A stretch of 64,000 nt of DNA from positions 36,512 through 100,511 of the forward strand of contig BJHF01000008.1 in the NCBI GenBank assembly GCA_014191855.1. The letters are read 5' to 3'. Made by a program: the position numbers and the translations under genes. Each line of letters starts with the position of its first letter. The stretch's first letter is position 1. The DNA is from Deltaproteobacteria bacterium (GTDB lineage Bacteria > Myxococcota_A > UBA796 > SXON01). Below, one piece after another: positions 8,801 to 16,427 of the stretch. The notes under the pieces were generated by a model that worked only from the letters and a program-made list of their open reading frames with translations, had not been told where the DNA came from and ran no database searches.

Positions 8801-9151
8801 CACGTCCTCCATCGCTCGCCGCGCGCGCTCTCCGTGGTGGGGGCCGCGAAACAGCGCGAGCACCGCATCGCCCTCAAGGCTTGCGAGGCTGCCGCCGTGG
8901 CGATCGACCGAGTAGAAGATGGGGCGGAACGCCTCTTCTACGGCCGAGGCGAGATCCTCCGCAGCGGCCCGCTCGCGGCGACGTTTCCCGTCTGCGTTCA
9001 CCTGATCCGGGCGCGAGGTGAAGTCGGGGATGTCGAAGCGCAACAACGTGCCGGTGATGCGCTCTTCAAGCCCGACTTCGGGGAGCGGCGTGCGCCGCTC
9101 GACCAGGTGACGGGGCAACCACGGCGCGATGAGCTGGAGCGGGGTGCTCAT
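5813..9151 (-). CDS. Adenylate/guanylate cyclase-homology, AAA and TPR regulator
   Basis: A large cytoplasmic signalling protein of 1112 residues. It opens with a class III nucleotide cyclase homology domain carrying RFDIPDFTS and LEGDAVLALF, which supply the two metal-binding Asp positions. A second, more degenerate cyclase-like domain ends in GDCVNVAYRLLAEANG. An Orc1/AAA-type ATPase follows, with Walker A GAAGQGKRY near residue 404 (Arg where Ser/Thr is usual) and Walker B ALVFEDLQWADDD near residue 515. The C-terminal half is TPR-like helical repeat. This order matches known cyclase-AAA-TPR regulators of the Myxococcota. I start at the ATG at 9151 (MSTPLQLIAPWLPRH); the frame continues upstream only as antisense of the pentapeptide gene. 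Catalytic activity is uncertain. Confidence 0.82.
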   Translation of the reverse strand: MSTPLQLIAPWLPRHLVERRTPLPEVGLEERITGTLLRFDIPDFTSRPDQVNADGKRRRERAAAEDLASAVEEAFRPIFYSVDRHGGSLASLEGDAVLALFRGPHHGERARRAMEDVIAVRPTLHVAIASGQIRALQLGGGEQRHELLHGPALLALEQLESDSAAIALDFDEPGVTEGPLLSPPEAELLRFVPPALRGLANPAPVHRRVVAVFVAAPLNVAPAVYRALAEEAEAHHLVLLKVRAERDQLVALALAGVPSAGEDDGGRALAFALASRDRLVDTSGVRVRLSMAEGPVLAFVLGDGTRLAWDVIGDCVNVAYRLLAEANGTEIVATSSLVEAVREAIAGPTLAVSVRGKSRPIAVRRVMGMRTIRRVTPDLTYPRRRELAQLDACLDANQPVAVIGAAGQGKRYLWQEWSARNPTWRVLRATCRDHGAVRPMAPFIGAIRRLGGEAPTRTALQAALRGLPDMDDRATSVLDAFVASGAPQLGAVSSALRQLLTGLAGSSPTALVFEDLQWADDDALGLLQRLIHESPRSGLRVLVTARPRTKLPAGLNAVDLGPLAADSSHEMVRELLGERGTDEALITRILQRGNGIPRELVALADAARRGEVDLPESMEAWYAARIDTLDLAAREVLERAAILGRTLDQGLLRRLSADVPRAEEGLRTLFDQRLLVADDLGARIAFDREATREIAYMRMTSPRRRQLHTRVGRVLQARSAAGAPVAPEVLAWHLSRSDAPVEALGPLVEASRRALAHGRPRLALAHAEQAVRIARQHHPDSLPQVQRALGDAMLALGRADLALEAFRNTGDAALGVEVAAALVGAGFAREALTAVTNQPGAMAAAVRARALSLLGDKSAGEAHSQALAAAGTPEDRARALRFYGADLTRHDRFTEGIDVLEEAVRAAQRAGEPIGRADALDLLGSALAIVGEVDRAILSHRTALSMREVQGKPEGLAGTLRRLGRAESRTPQSGRALGHLVAARAILRDAGLESRLSRLEVDLAEVRWRRGEAEHVRRHLDAATDLSGRARARATLLGALVVPEAERPVATARALEVCELDRWRCGALLATAWQAYHEHDATVLDAIHHDLAQLRHAEFSELVGTWRAALPD

Positions 9152-9245
9152 CGGTGGCCTGAGGCCGCAAAACTCGTTAGTCGCGCGCGCGTCACGGCGC
9201 AAGGGTGTCATCCCGGCAACCGGCGCGCAACCCCGCGGAGATTCC

Positions 9246-10997
9246 TTGACGCTGCTCGACCTGCTGCTCTCCCGGAACGTCGCCGAGTTCAACAAGCGCC
9301 GCGGGGCTCGCGTCACGCTCGACCTGTTCGCCGCCGATCTGGCGAACCTCGCGCTCCCCGGGATCGACCTCTCGGGTGCGAACCTCGAAAAGGCGGACTT
9401 CTCGTCGGCCGACCTCACGGGCGCGAATCTGAGCAAGGCCACCCTGGTCGGGGCCGACTTCACTGGCGCGAAGCTGCTGCGCGTCATCGCGATCAAGGCG
9501 CGTTTGCGCGAGGCGTACCTCGGCGGCGCCGACCTGTGCGAGGCGGAGCTGTCCGGCGCGGACCTGTCCGAGGCCGACCTCTCCGCGGCCAACCTGTCGC
9601 GGGCGCGGCTCGGCGGCGCGCGCCTGCGCGAGGTCACGGCCCGACACACGTCCTTCGATGCGGCCGAACTCTCCGAGGCGAAGCTCACGGCGGCTGATCT
9701 GCGGGAAGCTGAGTTTGTCGGAGCTATCCTCAAGGAGGCGGACCTTTCGCGGGCCACGCTCGACGGGGCGACGTTTGAAGACGCTGACCTCTCCCGGGCG
9801 CGGCTCACGGGCGCCTCCCTCAAGGGCGCGCGGCTGTTCGGCGCCAAGTTTACCGGGGCCGACCTCTCCACGGCCGACCTCACTGGGGCGCTGGTGGACG
9901 AAGAAACGGACTTCACTGGGGCGGATCTGACGGAGACCGTTCTCGATGCAGCGCTGGCGGCGCGGCTGCGGGGGGCGGCGCCCAAGGTTGTTGTGGACAC
10001 CCGCCCCGTCGAGCTGCACATCGACGAACCCTGGGTGGCGCAGGCTCACAAGCACGTCGCGGTGATGTGGTTCAACGCCGAGGAAGGCGAGGAAGAAGTG
10101 GTGCGCGTGGCGGTGCGCCCGCTCGGCGCCGGCGGCGGCGACGGGCCGGCCGCGGAGCTTCCAGTCCCCGCGGCACAGGTCGTAGCGCGCGTTTTGGTGC
10201 CGAGCCCCACCGGCTTCCGCGCCGTGCTCCTGGTCGACAAGCCGGGCGGCATGGACGTTGCGGTGTTCGAGGTTGGCCTCGACGGGGAGCCGGGCCCGAG
10301 CAACACCTCCCGGCTGGGCTACACCCCGACCACCCTACCCGTGGTGGTGCCAGACGGGGATGGCTTCCTGTTGTTCGGCATTGGTCGGGGCATGCTCAGC
10401 GTGCACCGATGGAGCGTCGAGGGGCTCGCCGAGCGCCTTCGCGCGCCGGCCAGCACCTACCGCGGCTTCTGCGATCGGCTCAACCCGGTGATCCTCGGGA
10501 AGGGTGGCACGGTAACGGCCGTGGAGTCGGACGGGATCGGTCGCCTGTTGACAGCGCCGCCGACGTTTCCTGGCCGGATGCAGGCGGCCTGCGCCGCGCG
10601 AGAGGATCTCATCGCGCTGGCCTGGGTCACGCGGGAGGAGAAGGGGCTGCGGATTCAGCGCCTGGGCGGCGACGCGGAGGCGGTGCGGCTCGACGCAAAG
10701 CTGCCCGTCGGCTCGGTGGACCTGCGCGCAACCGAGGGCGGATGGTGGCTCGCCTGGATGCGCGAGGCGGTGGCGGACCGGGACGTGCCGGTGCCGATGG
10801 CGATGTTCGTTCCTGAGTCGGGGCCGCTCGGCACGCCGTTCCCGCTCCTCGGCGCCGCGGATGTCGAGGATCTGGAAGATCTTCGCTTCGTTGTCGGCGA
10901 AGGTCCCCCGCTTCTGGCGGCGGTAACCCTGGAAGAAACGCTGGTGCTCATCGAGATCGGCAAAGACTCCGGGCGGGTCATCGCGCGCGTGAGCTGA
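9246..10997 (+). CDS. Pentapeptide-repeat protein with C-terminal beta domain
   Basis: Residues from about 20 to 225 are an unbroken run of A(D/N)LXX pentapeptides (GADLSEADLSAANLSRARL and so on), enough for roughly ten turns of a right-handed quadrilateral beta-helix. The remaining ~350 residues are beta-rich and may form a propeller-like domain; I do not recognise its family. I chose TTG at 9246 because GGAG lies 5 nt upstream and the coding pattern begins there (LTLLDLLLSRN). The frame also has an ATG at 9129, but that would overlap the divergent regulator start. The stop overlaps the next start (TGATG), so translation is coupled to the hydrolase. No signal peptide is seen. Confidence 0.78.
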   Translation: MTLLDLLLSRNVAEFNKRRGARVTLDLFAADLANLALPGIDLSGANLEKADFSSADLTGANLSKATLVGADFTGAKLLRVIAIKARLREAYLGGADLCEAELSGADLSEADLSAANLSRARLGGARLREVTARHTSFDAAELSEAKLTAADLREAEFVGAILKEADLSRATLDGATFEDADLSRARLTGASLKGARLFGAKFTGADLSTADLTGALVDEETDFTGADLTETVLDAALAARLRGAAPKVVVDTRPVELHIDEPWVAQAHKHVAVMWFNAEEGEEEVVRVAVRPLGAGGGDGPAAELPVPAAQVVARVLVPSPTGFRAVLLVDKPGGMDVAVFEVGLDGEPGPSNTSRLGYTPTTLPVVVPDGDGFLLFGIGRGMLSVHRWSVEGLAERLRAPASTYRGFCDRLNPVILGKGGTVTAVESDGIGRLLTAPPTFPGRMQAACAAREDLIALAWVTREEKGLRIQRLGGDAEAVRLDAKLPVGSVDLRATEGGWWLAWMREAVADRDVPVPMAMFVPESGPLGTPFPLLGAADVEDLEDLRFVVGEGPPLLAAVTLEETLVLIEIGKDSGRVIARVS

Positions 10998-11638
10998 TGG
11001 GTGCCGCGCCGAGGATCGCCGTCTGTTTTCACGGCTTCATGCGCACCGGTGCGGCCATGTGGTGGGTGGCCCGTAGGCTGAAACAGGCCGGCTGGGTGGA
11101 CGTTGTGATGCCCACGTTCGGGTACCACTTGCGGCCCATCGAGAAAAATGCGGAGACGGCGGCAGCCGCGGTTCGGGCGTTGGTGGCGAAGCATCCGGGC
11201 GCAAGCCTCGACCTCGTGACCCACAGCTACGGGGGAATCCTCGCGCGCGTGGCGTGGGCCCAGCACGAGCTGCCCGCCCTCAACCGCGGCGTGCTGATCT
11301 CGCCGCCGAATCAGGGCGCGGTGATGGCCGAGCTGGCGCGCACCATGTTGCCGGTGCACAGGGCGGGCTGGGACCCGCTGGGGCCGATGCGCCCCGGCGT
11401 GCCCGCTCATTGGCCGCTACCACCAGGCGAGATCGGTATTCTCACGGGGGGAACGGGCACCGCGCGCGGTATGAACCCGCTCCTGGGTGACGACAACGAC
11501 GGCACCGTGCGGGTAGACGAGGCCAGGCACGACGGAGCCACGGACTTCCTCGTGATGAACGTGCAGCACACCATGATGATCCTGGCCCCGAAGGTGCTGG
11601 ATCGGGTGGTGGGGTTCTTGGAGGTGGGGAGGTTTTAG
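10997..11638 (+). CDS. Alpha/beta hydrolase, lipase-like
   Basis: A 213-residue alpha/beta hydrolase resembling small triacylglycerol lipases. The nucleophile elbow is THSYGG with Ser at residue 77. Asp near 168 (in DNDGTVRV) and His 191 (in QHTMM) are the likely remaining triad members, and FHGF near residue 11 supplies the oxyanion loop. There is no signal peptide, so it is predicted cytoplasmic. It overlaps the pentapeptide-repeat gene (TGATG) and is presumably made with it in fixed proportion. The substrate cannot be told; esterase or lipase activity is a family inference. Confidence 0.82.
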   Translation: MGAAPRIAVCFHGFMRTGAAMWWVARRLKQAGWVDVVMPTFGYHLRPIEKNAETAAAAVRALVAKHPGASLDLVTHSYGGILARVAWAQHELPALNRGVLISPPNQGAVMAELARTMLPVHRAGWDPLGPMRPGVPAHWPLPPGEIGILTGGTGTARGMNPLLGDDNDGTVRVDEARHDGATDFLVMNVQHTMMILAPKVLDRVVGFLEVGRF

Positions 11639-11978
11639 GGGGGCTTCGGGCTTCGGGCTACGGGCCGACGGGCCGGACGGCCCGGGCTGCGGGGGGCGCG
11701 CCTGACGGCGCGGGGAGGGCGCCTTGGGCCTGCGGCCCTCGGCGGGGGAGAGCGACTGCGGCGCGGGCGGCGCCTGCCGTGTCGCGAAACGTTCTCACTT
11801 CGTGGAGAGGGGCCGCCCGCCCTGCCGTTTGGGAGAATCGCCCAGGCGCCCTGCTGCCGCCGCTCCCCGGTCGCGACATCCTCCCCAGCGGCGCGACATC
11901 CTCCTCGGCGACGCCGCGATGGTGGGCAACGACCGCCCGGCCGCGACGCCTGGCCTGCACCATCGCCCCGGCCGACCC
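11639..11978. repeat. Intergenic dispersed element, copy A (reverse orientation)
   Basis: A 340-bp gap between convergent genes. 11641-11750 is a GC-rich hairpin block with GGGCTACGGGCC and the stem pairs GCGCC/GGCGC. On the reverse strand 11970-11788 aligns to 30042-30220: shared landmarks include GGGGCGATGGTGCAGGCCA, GCCCACCATCGCGGCG, CAGGGCGGGCGGCC and TGAGAACGTTT. The two copies also share the start of a short reading frame (MVQA..RGRA..AHHRG). It looks like a decayed mobile or structural element, not a gene. Confidence 0.65.
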
Positions 11979-14900
11979 CTACTCCCGCCCGCGCCCCCCG
12001 CGTGGCCCCTTCTTGGGCGGGCGGGCGTCAAGCGGCCGCTCGTCGCCGCTCGGGCCGGCGAGGATCTTGAACATCACCCGGCGGTTCACGTCGCGAGCGT
12101 CGGCGCTCGTGCCGGGCTGGAGCGGCTGCGTTTCGCCGTAGCCACGCGCAACCAACCGGTCGGGCTCAACCCCCTGCGCGATCAAGTACTTACGCACCGC
12201 TTCCGCGCGGCGCTGCGAGAGGTCCTGGTTGTAGTCCTCGGCGCCCTGATCGTCGGTGTGGCCCTGCACCTCGACGAGGCGAAGCTCGGCGTGATTCTCC
12301 AGGGTGGCGGCTACGTCATCGAGGATCGGGTAGCTGACTGCGGTGATCACCGCGCTGTCGAGGTCGAAGAACACCTTGTCGCGAATGTCCACGCGGTCGG
12401 CGAGGACGACGACGCGGCTCGGCTCGAGGATGACGTTCACGGAGGCCTTCTGGTCCTTCGCCACGTCCACGGAAACACGCTTCGGTCGGTAGTTCTCGGC
12501 CCACACGGAGAGCTCCACCTGGCCCGCGGGTACCGGCTCTGCGCCGGTTCCATCGGCCCCGGTCGTGAACTTCCGGCCTTCCCCGAGGATCGTCACCAGC
12601 GCAGCGATCGGCTGGCCCACCTCGTTCTGCACGCTCACGATCACCATCCCACCAACGGGCGCCGCGTCGAGCTGGATGACCTTCTCGTGGCGCGGGGCAT
12701 CCGGGATCACGAAGCTGCTGTTCTGCGGCAGATAATGCGGCGCGCGCGCCTTCACCTGGTACTCGCCTGGGGCGAAGGAGCGCGTGAAGTCGCCGTCGGG
12801 AACGGCCCAGCGCCCCGTTTCAGGCCCGCTCGTGAGCTCGATCGACGCGCCGGCGAGCTTCTTGCCCTCCGTGTCGGTGACGACGAGGTGGGTCGGGACG
12901 AGGCCGGCGTCGGGGCAGCCATCGTCGTCAGCCACGCCGTTTTTGTCCTCGGGCTGATCGGGGCAGAGATCCTGGGCATCGCCGATCCCGTCGCCGTCGC
13001 GATCGGGGCCGTGGGAAAGGCGAGCTTCTTTGCGCGCGGGCGACCAGCCGAGGCCCGCGGTGACGCGGTATTCGGGCGCGCCAATGCCGAGCGTGAGGCC
13101 GGTGCCGAACCCGGCGGAGGCCACGAGGTTGCGCGTGAGGTGCGCCTTGGCGCCGGCGCGCCACTCGATGGGCGAGCTCCCGACCGTGTCTGTCGTCGCG
13201 ATTGCGGACTCCCCCTCCAGCTCCGCGATGAGCGCGAGCATGGGTCCGACCGGCACGTCCACGCCCGCGCCCCATTGCACGCGACTGCCCCAGCTCAGGT
13301 CGTCGAGCTCCGCTGGGGACGCCACCTGGAGGCCGATATTACCAGCCAGGACCACGGCTTTGCCCCAGGAAAAGGCCACGCCCGCACCCAGCTCGGGAGA
13401 GCCGGAGCCTACCCAGGCTTCGCCGTTCCCGGTGGGCAGGGCCACGTCGCCGTACACGCCGAGTCCGAGTCCGCCGCGGGTGCGGTCGGCGATCTCGCCG
13501 AGGGCCGACACGCGTAGGTCGCCCGGGGCGAATTGGCTGTCGATCTGCGCGCCATCCACGACGTGGAGCGGCATGTCGAGGGTGAGCGCGAAGTGAGGGG
13601 CGGCCCACGAAACGCCGAGGTCGAAGCTCGCCGCGGAGCTGAGGAGCTGCAGCGGCATCCGGTCGTCGTCGTACCGGTATTCCAGGGGCGCAGCGGCATA
13701 GTTGAACACCAGGCCGCCGCCGAGGCCCGGCGGGCGCGCGTGGGTGTCGTGTACGGAGAGGAAGGTATCGTTCTCGAACGCCGGATGGAAACGCTGGGCG
13801 TTCACCGCGGCGTCTTCCGCACGGGCATCCCCTGGCAGCAGCGACAGCGCCCCGACGACGACGCCGGCGCTTGCGGCGAACCGCCCCCCCCTTCGACGCC
13901 TCCGGGTAACAAGCGCGCCGGCGACGAGCGCGCCGAGGATCGAGGCGGTGCCGCCGCCTGTTGAGCAGGATCCCCCCGTGTAGTGGCCGCCGCACAGCGG
14001 GCCCGTGCACACGCCCGAAGGCGCTCCAGCGGTGTCGACGGGGTCGTTGCAACCCTCGGCATCGGTGTTGGCGTCGAGCCGGTCGGGAAGCCCGTCGCAG
14101 TCCACGTCGTCTTCGCAGCTCTCCTCGGCATCGCCGATTCCGTCGCCATCCGTGTCCGGATTCTCAGGATTGCTGCCGCAGATATCCTCGTCTGCGTTGG
14201 TCACCCCGTCACCGTCGGGGTCCGCACACTCGCCGTCGGCGTCGTCCAGATCGTTGCGGTCGAGGATTCCGTCGCAGTCGCTGTCGCTGTCGCCGGTCGG
14301 CTCGTCGCCGTCGTCGACGCCGTTGCCGTCGGAGTCGGGGTCCTGGTAGTCCGGGATCCCGTCCGCATCGCTGTCGGTGCCGGAGGTGCCGTCTTCGCCG
14401 AGCTCCTCGTCGGTGGTCACCCCATCGTCGTCGTCGTCCTCCTCGCAGAAGTCCGGCGTTCCATCTCCATCCGTGTCGGCGAAGCCCTCTTCGCTGTCGG
14501 GAATGCCGTCGCCATCGCGGTCGGTGGGGTCGGTACCGCCGCAGAGATCCTCCAGCGCGTCGGCGATGCCGTCGCCGTCGGTGTCGAGGTCGTCGCTGCC
14601 GTCGTTCGGGTTGGTCTCCCAGGTGTCCCAAACGCCGTCCTGATCCCGATCCTCCAGGCCGTCGGACACGGTGCCGGAGTCGGTGTCGACTTCGGTTGGA
14701 AGCGTCGTCGTATCACCAGAATCCCCGTCGGCCTCGAAGCAGCCGGCCGAGGTGTCCGTGTCGTCCAACGGCTCGATCACGCCGAGCTCCTGCCCGTCGG
14801 TGAGGCCGTCGCCATCGGTGTCGCAGAGGATTGGGGAGCTGCCGGCGATGCGGACCTCGTCGGTGTCGCTCACGCCATCGTCGTCGGAGTCCGCGTCGGT

Positions 14901-15665
14901 TTTGTCGCTCCCGATCGCGTCTTCTTCGAGGTCGGTGAGCCCATCGTCGTCCTGGTCTACGCCGATCGCATCCGACCAGGCAGCCGGGAGGGCGCCGAGC
15001 GCCGTGGAGTCGTCGGTGCCGCAGAGATCGGCGTCCGCGCCGATGGGGGTGCTGGTGTTGCCGGAGACGAACGCCACGCGGAAGGTATCGCCGTAGAACT
15101 CGATCGCGGGGAGCTCGGCCAACTCGATGCGCACGTCCACGAACCAGTCGTCGATCGTGTGGATGTTGCTGGTTGAACCGCCCTCGCTGCCGGTCAGCGC
15201 GGCGCGGATGTACGTTTCGTCCCAGAAGTTGATCAAGCTGTCGGGGGTGGCCGCCACGCCGTCGTCGCCGCTGCCATCTCCATCCCCGGTATCGTTGGTG
15301 TAGGCGTACAACGTCGGGGAAACCCCGGTTGCCGCCACCACGTACTCCCAGTCGTCTACGTTCCCGTCGGTCTCGAACAGAAACGACCAGTCGTCCGGCA
15401 GGAGCGCCGTCTCGTCCACCAGCCAGGGCGTTTCGTCGACACGAACGCGCAAGAACAGCTCCGTGCCGTCGGTCCACCAGTACAGCGCGGGCCAGGCGTT
15501 CGTCGTATCGCCAACACAATCGATCCCGTCGGGAGCGCCCACGCCAGCTCGATCATGGTCGTTGTACACGTCAACGATGTCGGCGCCCGACTGGGTGAGG
15601 GGAACCCAGGCGGCATCGTCGGTGGGCCATGCGAGGGCGCGGGTGGCGAGCAGCAGTGCGATCAT
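11979..15665 (-). CDS. TSP3-repeat surface protein fused to OmpA-family outer-membrane protein
   Basis: One continuous frame of 1228 residues with two complete secreted proteins in series. Part 1: signal peptide MIALLLATRALA; a beta domain to about residue 225; then Asp-rich thrombospondin-type-3/calcium-binding repeats to about 560. Part 1 ends in a MYXO-CTERM-like sorting tail: a Cys at 567 (SCSTGGG), a hydrophobic segment and RRRRR at 588-592. Part 2 begins at once with a signal-like segment (FAASAGVVVGALSLLPG, ending ARA at 616). It continues with a beta-barrel-like region, one TSP3 unit near 905, carboxypeptidase-regulatory/PEGA-like beta domains, and an OmpA peptidoglycan-binding domain from about 1095 (VFFDLDSAVI, then GHTDDQG and NQDLSQRRAEAVRKYL). 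A run of eight G lies at the junction (13884-13891 on the + strand), so an indel joining two genes is possible, though both halves are in frame. Confidence 0.85.
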   Translation of the reverse strand: MIALLLATRALAWPTDDAAWVPLTQSGADIVDVYNDHDRAGVGAPDGIDCVGDTTNAWPALYWWTDGTELFLRVRVDETPWLVDETALLPDDWSFLFETDGNVDDWEYVVAATGVSPTLYAYTNDTGDGDGSGDDGVAATPDSLINFWDETYIRAALTGSEGGSTSNIHTIDDWFVDVRIELAELPAIEFYGDTFRVAFVSGNTSTPIGADADLCGTDDSTALGALPAAWSDAIGVDQDDDGLTDLEEDAIGSDKTDADSDDDGVSDTDEVRIAGSSPILCDTDGDGLTDGQELGVIEPLDDTDTSAGCFEADGDSGDTTTLPTEVDTDSGTVSDGLEDRDQDGVWDTWETNPNDGSDDLDTDGDGIADALEDLCGGTDPTDRDGDGIPDSEEGFADTDGDGTPDFCEEDDDDDGVTTDEELGEDGTSGTDSDADGIPDYQDPDSDGNGVDDGDEPTGDSDSDCDGILDRNDLDDADGECADPDGDGVTNADEDICGSNPENPDTDGDGIGDAEESCEDDVDCDGLPDRLDANTDAEGCNDPVDTAGAPSGVCTGPLCGGHYTGGSCSTGGGTASILGALVAGALVTRRRRRGGRFAASAGVVVGALSLLPGDARAEDAAVNAQRFHPAFENDTFLSVHDTHARPPGLGGGLVFNYAAAPLEYRYDDDRMPLQLLSSAASFDLGVSWAAPHFALTLDMPLHVVDGAQIDSQFAPGDLRVSALGEIADRTRGGLGLGVYGDVALPTGNGEAWVGSGSPELGAGVAFSWGKAVVLAGNIGLQVASPAELDDLSWGSRVQWGAGVDVPVGPMLALIAELEGESAIATTDTVGSSPIEWRAGAKAHLTRNLVASAGFGTGLTLGIGAPEYRVTAGLGWSPARKEARLSHGPDRDGDGIGDAQDLCPDQPEDKNGVADDDGCPDAGLVPTHLVVTDTEGKKLAGASIELTSGPETGRWAVPDGDFTRSFAPGEYQVKARAPHYLPQNSSFVIPDAPRHEKVIQLDAAPVGGMVIVSVQNEVGQPIAALVTILGEGRKFTTGADGTGAEPVPAGQVELSVWAENYRPKRVSVDVAKDQKASVNVILEPSRVVVLADRVDIRDKVFFDLDSAVITAVSYPILDDVAATLENHAELRLVEVQGHTDDQGAEDYNQDLSQRRAEAVRKYLIAQGVEPDRLVARGYGETQPLQPGTSADARDVNRRVMFKILAGPSGDERPLDARPPKKGPRGGRGRE

Positions 15666-15734
15666 GGACGTAACCCTTGACCTGTCAAGTATACCGCTTG
15701 GGGCGGCGCTTGTCGAGCGTTAGGCGGGCGCACC

Positions 15735-16427
15735 ATGCCCGACGTCGCTCCGCTTCGCCCCGCCGCCACGATCATCCTGCTGCGCGATGGAGAGCAGGGG
15801 CCGGAGGTATGGCTGATGGAGCGGTCGCGCTCCGTGGCATTCATGGCGTCGGCATGGGTGTTTCCGGGGGGGAGGGTCGACGAGGCCGACGCGGAGGCGC
15901 TGGCCATCGGAGGCGACTTCGACCGGGTGCCCAAGCCCTTCTGGACGGCCGCGGTGCGGGAGCTCTCCGAGGAGGCGGGCGTCGCCCTGCGAAGCGGAGA
16001 GGCGTGGGATCTGCGCGGGCTCTCGGTGTGGGCGCATTGGGTGACGCCCGAGGTGGAGCCGCGCCGGTACGACACGTGGTTTTTCGTGGCGCGTATGCCG
16101 GATGGCGCGGAGGCGGTGGTGGACGGCGAGGAAGCCTCGGCGGGAGGGTGGTATCGCCCGGTGGAGGCGCTGGCCGCCAGCGAGCGCGGCGAGCTGCCAG
16201 TGGCGCCGCCGACACTGCGCACCCTCATGGAGATTGCGCCGTTCGACTCGGTGGAGGCGATCCTCACGCGTACGCGCCATACTCCCGCCATCATGCCGCG
16301 TTTTCACCAGACGTCCGAGGCGCTGTTCGTGCTGCTCCCCGGCGACCCTGATCACCCTTCGACCGAAGCCGTGGATCCGCCCTGGCGCTACGCGTTTTCG
16401 GCGGGCCGCTGGTGGGCTCGCCCGTGA
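15735..16427 (+). CDS. Nudix hydrolase, NUDT19-like
   Basis: A 230-residue Nudix hydrolase. The Nudix box is split: FPGGRVDEADAEAL supplies the glycine side, and RELSEEAGV at about residues 75-83 supplies the metal-binding glutamates after an insertion. That insertion and the long C-terminal part fit the NUDT19/RP2p group, whose members cleave acyl-CoA or related pyrophosphates; the substrate here is inferred only. It is cytoplasmic. The stop codon overlaps the ATG of the subtilase gene (TGATG at 16425-16429), so the two are translationally coupled. Confidence 0.85.
   Translation: MPDVAPLRPAATIILLRDGEQGPEVWLMERSRSVAFMASAWVFPGGRVDEADAEALAIGGDFDRVPKPFWTAAVRELSEEAGVALRSGEAWDLRGLSVWAHWVTPEVEPRRYDTWFFVARMPDGAEAVVDGEEASAGGWYRPVEALAASERGELPVAPPTLRTLMEIAPFDSVEAILTRTRHTPAIMPRFHQTSEALFVLLPGDPDHPSTEAVDPPWRYAFSAGRWWARP

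Noticed and set aside
9152..10021. Long N-terminal extension of the cyclase-AAA-TPR frame
   Set aside because: It is the antisense of the pentapeptide repeats, Ser/Arg-rich, and without any family motif; MSTPLQLIAPWL at 9151 is the natural start.
11658..11963. 101-residue reverse frame beginning MVQA
   Set aside because: Part of the dispersed element; the copy at 30049 shares the opening but stops early, so it is not a maintained gene. Reported as a repeat.
14050..14980. Short-period DNA repeat
   Set aside because: It encodes the TSP3 DxDxDG repeats of the fused OmpA protein; codon-level periodicity only.
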